The notes below the pieces were generated by a model, which saw nothing but the letters and a program-made list of their open reading frames with translations, made no database searches and had not been told where the DNA came from. The position numbers and the translations under genes were made by a program. Below, piece after piece: positions 12,561-23,666 of a DNA stretch of 64,000 bases (its first letter is position 1; each line of letters begins with the position of its first letter). Origin of the DNA: Hygrocybe punicea (Eukaryota; Basidiomycota; Agaricomycetes; Agaricales; Hygrophoraceae); NCBI GenBank assembly GCA_963556145.1, contig OY744468.1, forward strand, positions 5,456,001 to 5,520,000, written 5' to 3'.

Positions 12561-13167
12561 TGGTAACTTCGCGGGCTCAGACGACGGGGGCATGTCAAGG
12601 CTTGTTTCCGGTGACAAGTGCGAGTTCGTAGACGCGAGCGGCTGGGGGTGCACAGGCTAAACCCGTTGCACGGAGATCCGTCTGTTCCGAGTTGTGAGTG
12701 ACGCGTGAGTGCCGTTGGGCGAGTCGATGTTTTGGGGCTTTCCGGTCGCGGTTTTTCGACGGGTATCGGTGGGGAGTGGGATTCCGAGCGTGTTGGGAGT
12801 CTATAAACGAATGTGGATGGGATGGATGTGACGGAATTCGAGTCGACGAAAGAGTGTTGTTGGATCGTGGCTGTGCAAGTTTCCTAAAGCGGGAAGCGGC
12901 CGTTGGGTTGGGCGGCACAAGGACGGGTTCGAGGTCGTTAGTGAAACTGAACAATTGTAGTCGGCAAAGAAGAGAAAATATCAATAGAATCAAACCCGGA
13001 TGATGGTGTGATGGTTGGAGATCGGATGTCAGAGTGTTGGATGTCGGGTGCAAGGAGGTCGGGTAACGGGTAGCGGATGTGTAGAGTGCGGCGGAAGGAT
13101 TTGTTCGGGAATGACGAAGGGAAATCTAGGGTTGTTGAATGAATGTGTGATGGACACTGAATTATCC

Positions 13168-13184
13168 TCGCGGTGGGCTCCAGA
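13168..13184 (-). promoter_or_regulatory. primer-binding-site-like sequence
   Basis: The minus strand reads TGGAGCCCACCGCGAGG two bases inside the 925-bp LTR. Its complement, CCTCGCGGTGGGCTCCA, looks like a tRNA 3' end: CCA, a 7-nt acceptor strand GGTGGGC, and part of a T stem. The same site, with one change, borders the LTR at 37374. I did not assign the tRNA. Confidence 0.6.
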
Positions 13185-14109
13185 TGTAGATGCGGGTTCT
13201 TGGTGGCTTCGGAACTATATTAATAAAATAAAGATCCTATCCAAAGGGTGTCAGCGTAGAAGTGACTGGATAAATCAGTGTCGGGAATAGAAGTAAAAAG
13301 AAGGGAATGTTAGTAAAAGTAAAGCCGCCGCGTAAAACTGGACTAATAACGACGAAGCCGGCGATGAACAGAGTGAAAACGGACAAATAACGATGAACCC
13401 GACGATGAACGGACTGAAAACGAATGAACCCGACGATGCCGACGATGTCGGGTACGACGGGTCGGGTCGGGTCGGGTCGGAAACGATGAATGAATATATG
13501 GGAACAATGAGGAAGACAATGAAGTAAACTATAAAAAGGCTAAGGAACTACGTGGACGAGCATTTGAAGGGATTTAAACGATTCTGACTATGAGGGAAAC
13601 GGGGACTAAGGGTATCTTATTTTGTACGGTCGTCGGGGACCGTTTTTATAGTACATGAGTGTGTAGCTACTTTCGGACATGTCTACTTCGGCCGATAGAA
13701 ACTACAAAGAAACACTGGAATGGGGAAGTGGAAAGGGGGGTTGCAAAGCAACGAAGACAGGAAAGTGGAGGGGAAAACGAATATCCATGAAAAAGATTGG
13801 AAAAGTCCTACATATCTCCGAAAGGACGAGGGGATGCATAAATAAGGTAAATCCGAAGTCGGGGATTGAGTCCGAAGAGATCCATCTCCTGGAATTGGAA
13901 CTCCGAGGCGTTTGAGGCTGACGGATTTAGCCCAAAAGCGGCCGTCACAAAGCGGCATGTGTCGGGTTACATCGGTCACGTCGGGTCACGTCACGTCGGG
14001 TTACGTCGGGTTACGTCGGGTTCGAATGCAAGTCGAATGGCGGCATCGGGTTGGTCCGGATTCGTGATATATCGATGATACGGACTCAGAGGGACGTCGA
14101 CCCTCTACA
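13185..14109 (-). repeat. 5' LTR (925 bp) of nested LTR element
   Basis: This is the partner of 8105-9029. It is followed by the TCGC duplication at 14110. Confidence 0.9.
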
Positions 14110-14113
14110 TCGC

Positions 14114-14947
14114 TATAAGCCGTAGAATGAACCTCAATGTCTATGGACATCAGAACTGAACCAGAAGGATACTGGTTATCAAACCAATGACCTCCAATCC
14201 CATACAGGAAAGGAACCCGATGTGCTGCTGACCAGTATGGCAGTAAATGCACCAGAAAAAGAAACAGTGAAGAATGAATCCCCATCCGAAATCCTTTGCC
14301 AATGTATAACTTGAAACTGGCAACTCTTTCACCTCCCCTATCCTGAATTCCCAAACATCTTCTGACCGACACCAAACCCTGTTGCATTCATGGAATATGA
14401 AGAAATCTCGCACACCATTTGAGTGTAGGAAATCCACGATCAGTCAACAACACCGATATCCGAAATGATATAAATCTATGTTCATTCGAGTGTCCGTATT
14501 GACTATAAACTTCTGACACCCAGAACTCCCCTCATCCCCAAAACGCCGACCACCTACTCCCCTTCAGACCGATGACACAACCGAAATGTTATCAAACTAC
14601 GACATACCTTGAATAACCACCTGGACCCCGACAACCCCTCACTCCTTCCAACCCTGACACCCTTGACGATTTAATGACAAAGAAACAACAACCCCTGATT
14701 ATTGAAAATGACAAAAAAACAATTGGACGAACCCGGATATATTTCTTTGTTAACCCTTGTAACTCAGTAACGTCTTCATGATTCATGATTTGATGACCTT
14801 TGGACTGACATTTTTTCCTTCTTCATGTTTTTGTTTTCTTGCCGACCTTGATAGCGTCGTTAAACTGTCTGTTCTTTCCTTGTAATTTTTTTCCTTGTTC
14901 TTTATTCTTCCGGTTAATCGGGATGATTCCCCTTGTTCCGGGGGTAT
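14114..14947 (+). other. 3' interior of 1,673-bp-LTR element, no gene seen
   Basis: No frame shows a known domain. The last bases (GTTCCGGGGGTAT) form a polypurine-like tract before the LTR. Confidence 0.5.
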
Positions 14948-16620
14948 TGTTACATTTCCAACTCCGCTTCCGACCCCGATGCCCATTCCAATACCTACCA
15001 TGACGATTCTACACTGCCACCTTCCTTTTTTATTTCATTTTGTCCTTTGTCTTTATTTCGACGTCATTGTTTCTTCATTTGGACATCCTTGTACTTTCTT
15101 ATTCTTGTTCTCTTTTCATCCTTTCTTCTTCTAGAACAATCCAGACCGACCATGGACATATCCCACGTGACCTTGCTGTACCCGAATAGTCTCCTTGCCG
15201 ACGGACATCATTGCTATTGTCTTTTCCCTTGCCCTGACATATTGTTGACTTCATCCCACAACAAACCGATTTACAATGGCTGTACTCCCAACACAGCTAA
15301 TTACCGTAATCATCATTGGCAGCATCGCCATCACCTTCCTGATCGGTTTTTACCTTGTTATGTTCTATCTTTGGCATCGGCACCGAAACCCTTCCACCAT
15401 TGATACTTCTGACTTCCACCTCGACAATATATCAACACATAATTGACAATTGCCATTCTTGGATATATGGTTTCCACTTTCGTATTCCGTGCCTACCATT
15501 ATCCTCCCTGACGATCCGACGACATTCCTCACCTGCTTGAGCACTCTGAACAATCCTCGATCACACGAAAATTCACTGTTCCCTCCAAGCCGACCATCGC
15601 CGAAGCACATACATTCAAACTTCGACCATAGACCACACGACTTCCCAATACAGTGACCCGACCCCTATCGTTTATTGTTCACACGACACCGCTTCAATGC
15701 AGTACCCGACGACTTGTTCCCACAGCTTGTCACTCGTGCCATGACTCGAAACCTGGACCCACATTCATTTATCCTTTTCCATCTTTCATCTTGATACCTC
15801 CCACACTCGTTTACAATGATACCCTTTCTTGGACGAATACCGACATCAAGTGGACCTTCTTGTTCCACAAACAGGACAAGACACCGCTCCTCGATATGTC
15901 ATCAACAGACATCGTCATCCGGTACAGCTTATGCTGTTCATATGTCTGACCTCGACTAGCCCATTGTCCTAGTTGGTTTTTTCCTCTATACATTCCTTCA
16001 TTTTCTTTCATACCAACCTTGCCGCTATATCCATGCTACCTCAAGACACCCTCATTGCCAACCCCACACTGGACGATACCCATCTTTGACCCGACCGTGC
16101 AACGCACTTGCCAAACTGCGCACTTGCCTGTTACAGCAAGTGTAGACCCTGAATTGGCAATTCTGCTTGTCACATGATCCGATGACAAATCATCCGAGTC
16201 ATCCGGACCTCTTCTATCCTCAATGACACCCAGGCCTCCAGTTGGATCGCGAGAACATCGACATGAGGACACCTCATGTACGCCTCATGGTGAACACATG
16301 GTAGAGTTGGACATGTTGTGGCTTCATGGTTGTATTCCTATTTACCTCCCCTCAAGACCAGCCACTATATGTACTGTTCTTGTTGTTGGTTCGGACTTTT
16401 TCTTCTTTTCCTTTCCTTACGTTTAGTCTGGTTCTTGGGGCAGACTCATCTTGTTTTGGGTAACCCCCACGGCTCGCAATGACACTAGACCTTGACCCCC
16501 CCTGTTAGCAGTGTTGTCTTAGCTGTAAGCAACAATGAAAGCTGCTGTTCTCCCCTCTGGAAGCCGATCCCCTGTTAAGTTGATTGTTGCCGGAGCCCGC
16601 TGCAGAAGCGATCCGTAACA
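14948..16620 (+). repeat. 3' LTR (1,673 bp)
   Basis: This direct repeat of 4225-5897 ends GTAACA and is followed by the CACGC duplication. The differences I can see are near 15883, 16180, 16227 and 16231. Confidence 0.9.
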
Positions 16621-16858
16621 CACGCGGGGACGCCCATGGAAAGTCCCTGGCCCCAACCCAACCTCGCGAAAACAGATGGAGCGCGTCAATTGACCGTCCC
16701 CGTTGTTTGCGAGGTAGTTAGGATGGAACACGGCGGGTACCTGCAGATAATGGGTACAGGTTGTACCCATCATCGAAGCGGGGACGGTTTCCGCGGGTAC
16801 GGGTGCGGTGTCGGGAATTCTGACCTGCGGTATACCCGTGCCGTGCCTTAGCTCGCAA

Positions 16859-17335
16859 CAACTAGTATGACTCCTCGATCGTATCGCGATCATCTCCGAC
16901 GACATCGCGGACCAAGATAGAGAAACCCCCGAATCGGATCAAGCCCCGGACCCTCGCATAATAGTTCACCTTTCATAACAGTAATACCCCATTTCATCTT
17001 AGATACACCAAACTCGTTTAGAGTACCTATTCCCTTTCTTCCATCCAGCTCCTTTGTTCTTCCTTTGTAACAGGATCATCCTCATCTTCCTTTCACCACC
17101 TCTTTTGGCTACGTTTACATGTGATTGATACTCACTCCTTTCTTTCGACCCCTATTAGACTAGGTTTCTTTCTTTACACGACTTTCTCACTTCGTCTCTG
17201 ATCTCCGACCGTCCTCATATAAAATAGCTGTTAGATTACACGTAGAAACAGTGAACTAAAGCGCATCGTTCCCATCTCCCCACTCAATTATACCTTTCGA
17301 ACTCCAATATGACTTTACTTTCCTCACATTCGACC
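16859..17335. other. unassigned DNA between hAT-like and P-like elements
   Basis: No gene, repeat or element border was recognised. It appears to be the target DNA into which both neighbouring elements inserted. Confidence 0.5.
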
Positions 17336-17343
17336 ATCCCCGG

Positions 17344-20300
17344 CAAGGGGGGCCCAGCATTCAAACCCCGCACCCGAGGTGGGGGGGGGGGGGGGGGGTT
17401 CGGCCGAGCAAAATAAAAAAAAGGAGTACTTTAATACATGTGCCTTATATAGTAATTTTTGACTCGCTATAGACCCCTGAGTGGCTTGCAACACTTGCAT
17501 CATGGTAAAAGTGAACAAAATGAATCATCTATAAGTACAGAAACTAATAATACAACGACAGGCAGCACCAAAATTCAAAGTTGGAGACAAGCTCGAGTGC
17601 CCAGAATGCCACGAGATGATCCTGGTGGGGACTGGCGGACAGGCCAGTCTAGGGCAGCACACTGGCAAGTCAAAATGTCGTCAAACTGTGAAGAAAAACC
17701 AGCAAGTAAAAGGACTACATACACTCTTCGATGTCGGTCTCCTCCGCAATGTAGCTGGTCCAGTGCCGCGGCCTCCGCAAATACACATCCCTCCCCTTGT
17801 CCAAGCTGATTTGATTCCTGAAGATGTAGAGCAGGATCTGTCGGATGAAGACATGAACATCACCGAGTCCAGAGAACTAGGGGATGCTCATACTGCCACA
17901 CCACCCACTGCAGATCCAGCCGCTGTCCGAGCAACCTGTCCTGCCGACTCGGAGCGCGATGTCATCGATGTTGATGCTGCCGGTGATATTCATCCCGCAG
18001 AGCACAATGTCATTGACAATCTTCCTGCGAAACCAAATCAATCACTCGTCAGTACGCCATCGGCCCATCTCAAGCAGGTGTGCCACGGAATATACATACC
18101 AGTTCCATCCCAAATGTCCCTGTATACCGCCTATCCATTCGGACTGCATGAACGCAGCGCGCTTCCATGGATTATCCATATCAACAACAAAGGGTTGCAC
18201 CTGCAATCGACTAGGTGTCATGGTTCCGCTAGAAGTGGCCAGCCATGCTGCATCGACTGTCAAGAATTACATTCAAACAAAATATTAGAAGGGATCCTCG
18301 ATCCTATGGAGAATGGAGTCCATGAAAACGCACCGTATGCATACCAACCGATAGCGGGTCTCCAAAAGATCCTTGAGCGGAAAAACAGCAGCCTTGATGT
18401 CATGAGAGCAGGGAAGATGAATGCCGCTCGAAAATTGAAGGGCAAGCTGGGTGTCTTGGACGACCAGAAGAAGATACTCATGGCAGTCGCGTATGGAGGG
18501 GTCCACCGGATTGACGCTTTGCTGAGGGCAGGGTTCAGAAATAGAGCTGGGGCGCAGGGGATGATGAAGTTAGTTGACAGGGTGATGCTTGGGTTGTACA
18601 AGCCTAAAAACTTCACCGAGGAGGAGATGCTGCGAAATCTGTTGTTCCTCAAGCTCGGTGGTTCGCGCGTAGCTGAGATCGCCCACCATGCTCTGGGAGG
18701 TCCTGGAGTCAGCACACTCCGAAGACATTCTGTAAACCGACCGCTGCGCGCTATGTCTTCGTTCCCAACGGCTGCCAATATCTGCTACAATCTAGATGCA
18801 TCGTTCAGCGCCAGCGTCAACAGTGGCAAAGAAGGTTCAAGTGAAAATGCAACGGGATACATATTGATGTTCGACGAGATCGCTGTTGAACGTCGTCCTC
18901 GATGGGACGATGCGACCAATCAGTTCCTTGGGGTCTGTCGAGAACACGGCCAGAGTCTTGGCCTTGAGTTCTGTTCGCTGGAGGAGGTCGAGGCGTTGTT
19001 TGAAGCAGTTGATCGCAACGAGGTACACCTCGCTTCTGAGGTACGTACACGGCGTTCCGTTTCGAGCTTCCCTTTTCCCACCGTTGCGTCACTCTAGGCT
19101 ACTGTTGCTGCTGTCGGCGCTTTGTCGGATCACACAAGAGTCTACGGAGCACGACCGATTATGATATCTGGAACATGTAAACGCGAGAACGCCATTCGCC
19201 ACGCCTCTTTAATCTCCTCCATCATCGATGCTTGCACTTCGAGAGCTGCGATGATACCTGGCTCCCGCCTAATATCTCTCGCATCTGATGGCGAATCCCG
19301 ACGTGGCACTGCTCTCGCTCAATTAACCCAGAAGAAATCACTTCCCCAGACGTCCAACATCTTTCATTTGCTCGGCCATCTCAAATTATTCAATCCGCTT
19401 GTAGGCAACGATGATATTACGTGCAACAAAGACTACAAGCACGTTTTCAAGCGGCTGCGCAATCTCTTGCTTCGTGACAAGGGTACTATGGTCAACGGTA
19501 TCCACATCACTCCCTCCGTGCTTCGCTGGCACTTACGAGCTGACGGAATGCCAGCGCACAAGATCGATTACCTTCACAATCCCGCTGACAAGCAAGATGT
19601 CACACTTGTTTTCACTCTTCTGAACGCAATCTGGTCCCTACGTTCTCCCGAACCCACAGATCGCCCAGGGTTTGCAGCTGCACGCGAAGCGCTGAAGACC
19701 CTCGGCACACTTTTCCGTCACCTTATGCTTCCGTATGTGCAAGTCACGATGTCGTTACACCATCAATTGGTCAACTTGAGCGCCGCCTCACATCTCGCCA
19801 CCTTCCTCTATACTGTGGATTCCGGCGGTACACGATTCCTCCCCAAGATCCTTTATGATGACATTCAAATCATGATCAAGAACGTCTATTTTTGCGTTGT
19901 GAAAACCAAGGTCGATCACCCAGATGCTCGATTTTGGACAATCTTACTAGGAACAGATCGACTCGAGATTTCGTTTGGAATCTATCGGACGATGATCGGC
20001 AATGACACCAACGCCGACATTCTTCAGCTCGCTAACCGTATTTCTAGCGTTACCGAAGTCTCCAACATTCTGAGTGAGCACCCAGAATGGGATCGTGGCC
20101 CTCGGCGGCTCAAGCTCCCTATGTTTGACGAGAATGAAGAGATTACAGCCAAGGCCGATCACATCAATCCCGCGTCGTGGACAGGAGATGTTCGAGTTTC
20201 CCAAGTCCTTCCCGCCACATGCTGGAACGAAGGACGTCGTTTAACCGAGAACTGCCACAAGAACGCCCGGGATGTGTTCACGAAAATGGAAGAAGATGGT

Positions 20301-22488
20301 GCCAACGTACCCTCCCCATTTGCAGTCAGGCTCGAGGACGATCGGTCAGATGGAGTTGGTGAAGAAAGCGATGACAAGGAGAGCGAGATGCTTATCACGC
20401 CACAGGAGAGTGCTTCCCCACAACCTGCATCTACAGGGGACCTTGATCTTGAAGACCAAGTGGCTATCGAGGAGAGTCAGGCAAATCCAACTTCCTTCAA
20501 GCCCTTCGTCGAAGTGCAGGGGAAACCAATCTACAAAGCTCGTATTCTGCGAGAGTACTTCAAGTTCAAGACAAATTCGAGCTCCACTGATCGCCTAAAA
20601 CGGGTCGCCAGCCTCTCGCGTTTCGCTATCACACCAAACTCCTCTTCCGACATCCTGGATTTTGACTCGGTTTTTGGTGGGCAAACTCTGTTCATCAACG
20701 AACCAGTAGCAACACTCGTGAAATGTAACGACCTCATCTTTCTTGCGCTCGGCCAAGTCACAATAATCGCCGTAGATCATCGTTCTGTACCACAAATTGC
20801 CCTGGAACTTGTAGCCGAGAAGACAGTCTCCCTCTCCATTCAGCTTCTGCGTCTCGCTTATCTCGATCGATCCTCCAACCCTGCCGGTGCGGATTGGGAA
20901 TGGACCCGCAAGTTGGACACCACCCACAAATTACCGGGCCGCTTGGTTGAAACAATCAATCCCACCGTTTCCACGCAGACCACAGGAAATCCTACGTACC
21001 TGTTTCGTAGTGAGGAATTGAGGTTACTGGCAGCGAGTCTGTATGCTCGTTTATCCTCCGGTGACACTGTCGTGTTGCCGGTGGTGAACCAATCAGAATA
21101 TTTCCCATACCGAGCATCAGGTGTGTGTCGTCTTCTGGATATATGGAGCAGACCTAACCACAATGCAGGACGTGCAGCGTTTCTGTGCGAGTCTGATCGT
21201 GGAGATCGGCAATTGTGTGATTTGGATACTTGTCCAAAGTGCAGGCCAGCATACGAGTGGGACAGGACACAAGGCCAGCGCATCTTAGAGCATGTTGGCA
21301 CCCATATCCTCTTTGACTCGACCGTCAGTCATCTCAGTGAGACCTGCAGCTTCTGCTTGCAGTCAGGATCGACATGTGTCTTCTATTTGCGTAAGGGCAA
21401 AGGTTCGGGCAGTGGACCTCAAGTAGATCTGATAAGATCTCATTGCCCAAACCTCGTCAAGTTTTCGTATCAGTCTGCCTCGAAATCCACTGACTCAGCT
21501 CCCTGCAGCAATGTTCCAATCCCATGCCCCCTCTGTCCCACCGAGAACCCTGCCATCTGGCGATACAATATGAAGATACACTATTACAACCACCACCCGA
21601 CAGTGCCATGGGTGACCTACGAGGCAAAATTCAAGATATCTGATGCTGAGAAGGCGGGCATGGATTTGCTTTGGCGGAAAAAGCCCAGGATGGGGAAGAA
21701 ACAGGCTCGGACACATCACACAGCCTTAGCCATATCGGAAGCACATAGTTCACGGCTCATCATCAGGTAATGCTCATGTGGCTGTTGTCTTGAGATCTAG
21801 TCCTCAATGGCATTTGCAGCAACTCGTCTGTTGACGGAACACCTCCGGATGATGTTCTCAATCAAGAATCCGCTTGCACGGAACTGTGCAGGTCCGAGGA
21901 AAGATCGGTTAGGAGTGAGTTAACAGATGATGATGAGCTCCCTGAAGCCATCATTCCAACCCATTCCGACCCATTGCCGAGTGAGTGGCTTGATGGTGTC
22001 ATTGAGCACTCTGGTCGCTGATGATCCAAAAGATGTCAGGACAAACCACACAGAGTTTACAATTGCTGCTGAACCCACCCGCATCGGCCGAGTACGAAAG
22101 ACTCGGAATATGGCTGATATATATGCCTGCTTGTGTGGCAATAAAGTGAGCCAGATAGATATTGAGGGTAGCAAGGCTGCCAGTTGTGCTTATCCAGGCT
22201 GTGAGACTCAATGGGTAAGTAATTTCCGGCTTCATTTATGCTTAGACTGATCGGGTCTTGGTACAGTTTCATTTGGATTGTCTCAACCTTGACTTCGTGC
22301 CTCGCAACTGGCGGTGTGAGGTGCATGCAAATATCAAGAAGGGTCGGCGGTAGATTGGATTGCCTTTTTTGTATATTACATAATTAAATATACCCATATT
22401 AGGAAGGAGGGGGGGGGGGGGTCCATGAAATTGTCAAAACAAAATTTTCCGACCCATGTTCAGTTTTTTGAATGCCGGGCCCCCCTTG
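17344..22488 (+). mobile_element. complete P-element-like DNA transposon, 8-bp TSD ATCCCCGG
   Basis: The ends are inverted repeats: CAAGGGGGGCCCAGCATTCA on the left, and CAAGGGGGGCCCGGCATTCA read inwards on the right. The exact 8-bp duplication ATCCCCGG lies at 17336-17343 and 22489-22496. The 5,145-bp element holds one plus-strand spliced gene with P-element/THAP9-like motifs. G-runs occur just inside both ends (17380-17398 and 22408-22421). The 8-bp duplication agrees with P elements; hAT and Zisupton also make 8-bp duplications, so the superfamily call depends on the protein. Confidence 0.85.
17502..22353 (+). CDS. P-element/THAP9-like transposase with N-terminal C2HC and C-terminal PHD-like finger
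   Basis: The proposed exons are 17502-17504, 17562-19040, 19098-21766, 21820 to about 22214, and 22267-22353, with GT-AG introns of 52-57 nt. The predicted start is an ATG followed at once by an intron. Residues C14, C17, H34 and C40 make a C2HC finger. The RNase H-like core is suggested by FDE (D about 439, followed by a W-D and CREH), ASDG (D about 558) and DRLE (E about 784), the spacing expected for P/THAP9 transposases with an inserted domain between the last two. The last two exons encode CxC, Cx4C, HxxC and WxC, a PHD-like finger. Near 22010-22025 the frame shifts by one and a TGA appears in the acidic linker. Either an unrecognised splice or a one-base indel is present, so the finger may be cut off. 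The family seems to be expanded in Agaricomycetes; that is from memory. Confidence 0.7.
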
Positions 22489-22496
22489 ATCCCCGG

Positions 22497-22892
22497 CCAT
22501 AGTTCTTTAAGTCAATCTTCTTTAGTTGCCGCGACTTTAATCACCAAAGTCGCACTATTGATCGCGATCATCGCGAGACTCGTAGAAGTTATTCCACTTC
22601 ACTTACTCGCAATCTGACCAGTCGAAGAGTGTTGTTGTTAGTGCACAGCACCTCGATTAGTGTATCAACAGGTTATGAAATCAAACCCGCAACTAACCTG
22701 TACCCGGCACTGCGGGTATGGCGGGATGCTGATTTTGTTTTCTAATATATTATTATTATTACTACTATTAATTAAATATTACAAAATAATTTTTTTGAGG
22801 GGATCGAACGGGGATTTTGAGCCACTTATATAGGGATTTCAATGGCGCACGGACCATTTGACTTTATTTGGTCACTGGGTGCCAGTCAACAA
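22497..22892. other. AT-rich spacer, no gene seen
   Basis: A TTATTATTATTACTACTATT run lies near 22749-22770 and a GTACCCGGCACTGCGGGTA palindrome-like segment near 22701-22719. No coding frame or element boundary was found. Confidence 0.45.
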
Positions 22893-23666
22893 ACATGGTA
22901 AATCGCAGCAATTGCACAAAAATCCAGGCCATGCGCATGCAATCCTGTGACTCAGGATCTCTATCCCATGGTAACTCGCAGCAATTCCACAAAAATCCAG
23001 GCCATGCGCATGCAATCCTGTGACTCAGGATCTCTATCCCATGGTAAATCGCAGCAATTCCACACAAAGCCAGGCGATGCAGATGCAATCCTGTCACTCA
23101 GGATCTCTATCCCATGGTAAATCGCAGCAATTCCACACAAATTCAGGCGATGCACATTCTATCCTGTGGCTCAGGCTTAGTATCCCACACAGAATTGCAG
23201 CACTTCCACACAAATCCTGATAATGCGCATGCAATCCTGTGGCTCAGGCTTAGTATCCCACACAGAATTGTAGCACTTCCACACAAATCCAGGCGATGCG
23301 CATGCAATCCTGTGACTCAGGATCTCTATCCCATGGTAAATCGCAGCAATTCCACACAAATCCAGGCGATACGCATGCAATCCTGTGACTCAGGATCTCT
23401 ATCCCATGGTAAATCGCAGCAATTCCACACAAATCCAGGTATTGCGCATGCAATCCTGTCACTCAGGATCTATATCCCATGGTAAATCACACCAATTCCA
23501 CACAAATCCAGGTGATGGGCATGCTATCCTGTAGCTCAGGCTTAGTATCCTACACAGAATTGCAGCAATTCCACACAAATCCAGGAGATGCGCATGCTAT
23601 CCTGTGACTGAGGACCTCTATCCCATGGTAAATCGCAGCAATTCCACACAAATCCAGGCAATGCGC
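22893..23666. repeat. 72-73-bp tandem array, ~11 units
   Basis: The landmark AATCCAGGCGATGCGCATGC (with variants) recurs at about 22922, 22994, 23066, 23138, 23212, 23284, 23356, 23428, 23500, 23573 and 23645. Two versions of the unit alternate: one with CTCAGGATCTCTATCCCATG and one with CTCAGGCTTAGTATCCCACA. The LTR element at 23667 starts in the middle of a unit. Open frames through the array are by-products of the repeat. Confidence 0.9.

Larger units (their letters stand above)
8105..14109 (-). mobile_element. non-autonomous LTR element nested in the 1,673-bp-LTR element, 4-bp TSD TCGC
   Basis: The two near-identical 925-bp LTRs flank a 4.15 kb GC-rich interior. The duplication TCGC is present at 8101-8104 and 14110-14113. 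Next to the LTR at 13185 the minus strand reads TGGAGCCCACCGCGAGG, the same primer-binding-site-like sequence that sits beside the 5' LTR of the large gypsy element, so the element is oriented minus. The interior contains tandem repeats and no recognisable gag or pol. Long open frames inside it (for example 10689-12653 minus) are Pro/Arg/His/Ser-rich and arise from stop-poor repeats. Confidence 0.85.
4225..16620 (+). mobile_element. non-autonomous (LARD-like) LTR retrotransposon, 5-bp TSD CACGC
   Basis: The two 1,673-bp LTRs enclose an interior of about 3.0 kb (5898-8104 and 14114-14947) once the nested element 8105-14109 is removed. No gag, protease, reverse transcriptase or integrase is visible, so it must be mobilised by another element. 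A G-rich tract (CCGGGGGTAT) precedes the 3' LTR as a polypurine-like tract, which suggests plus orientation. The interior does hold a broken small ORF (7345-7836) that resembles an accessory gene of the large gypsy element at 25170-25700. LTR near-identity points to a recent insertion. Confidence 0.85.
3503..16850. mobile_element. non-autonomous hAT-like element, split by nested LTR elements
   Basis: The left end reads TAGGGCACAGCACGGGTA. The right end, read inwards on the other strand, is TAAGGCACGGCACGGGTA. Perfect 8-bp duplications (GCTCGCAA) flank them. The element itself is only 3503-4224 plus 16626-16850, about 947 bp; everything between is a later LTR insertion. The body is rich in CGGGTACGGG motifs, has a CAA-rich simple repeat near 3735-3815, and repeats a unit around CCCATGGAAAGT near 4045, 4132 and 16636. 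There is no transposase, so it would need one supplied in trans. The hAT label rests on end sequence and duplication length. Confidence 0.75.

Noticed and set aside
10689..12653. 654-codon minus-strand open frame
   Set aside because: It is Pro/Arg/His/Ser-rich, coincides with a GC-rich tandem array, and all three frames on that strand are open; the translated repeat changes frame between units.
22893..23666. CRISPR-like array
   Set aside because: The units are contiguous 72-73-bp tandem repeats without unique spacers, in a eukaryotic genome.
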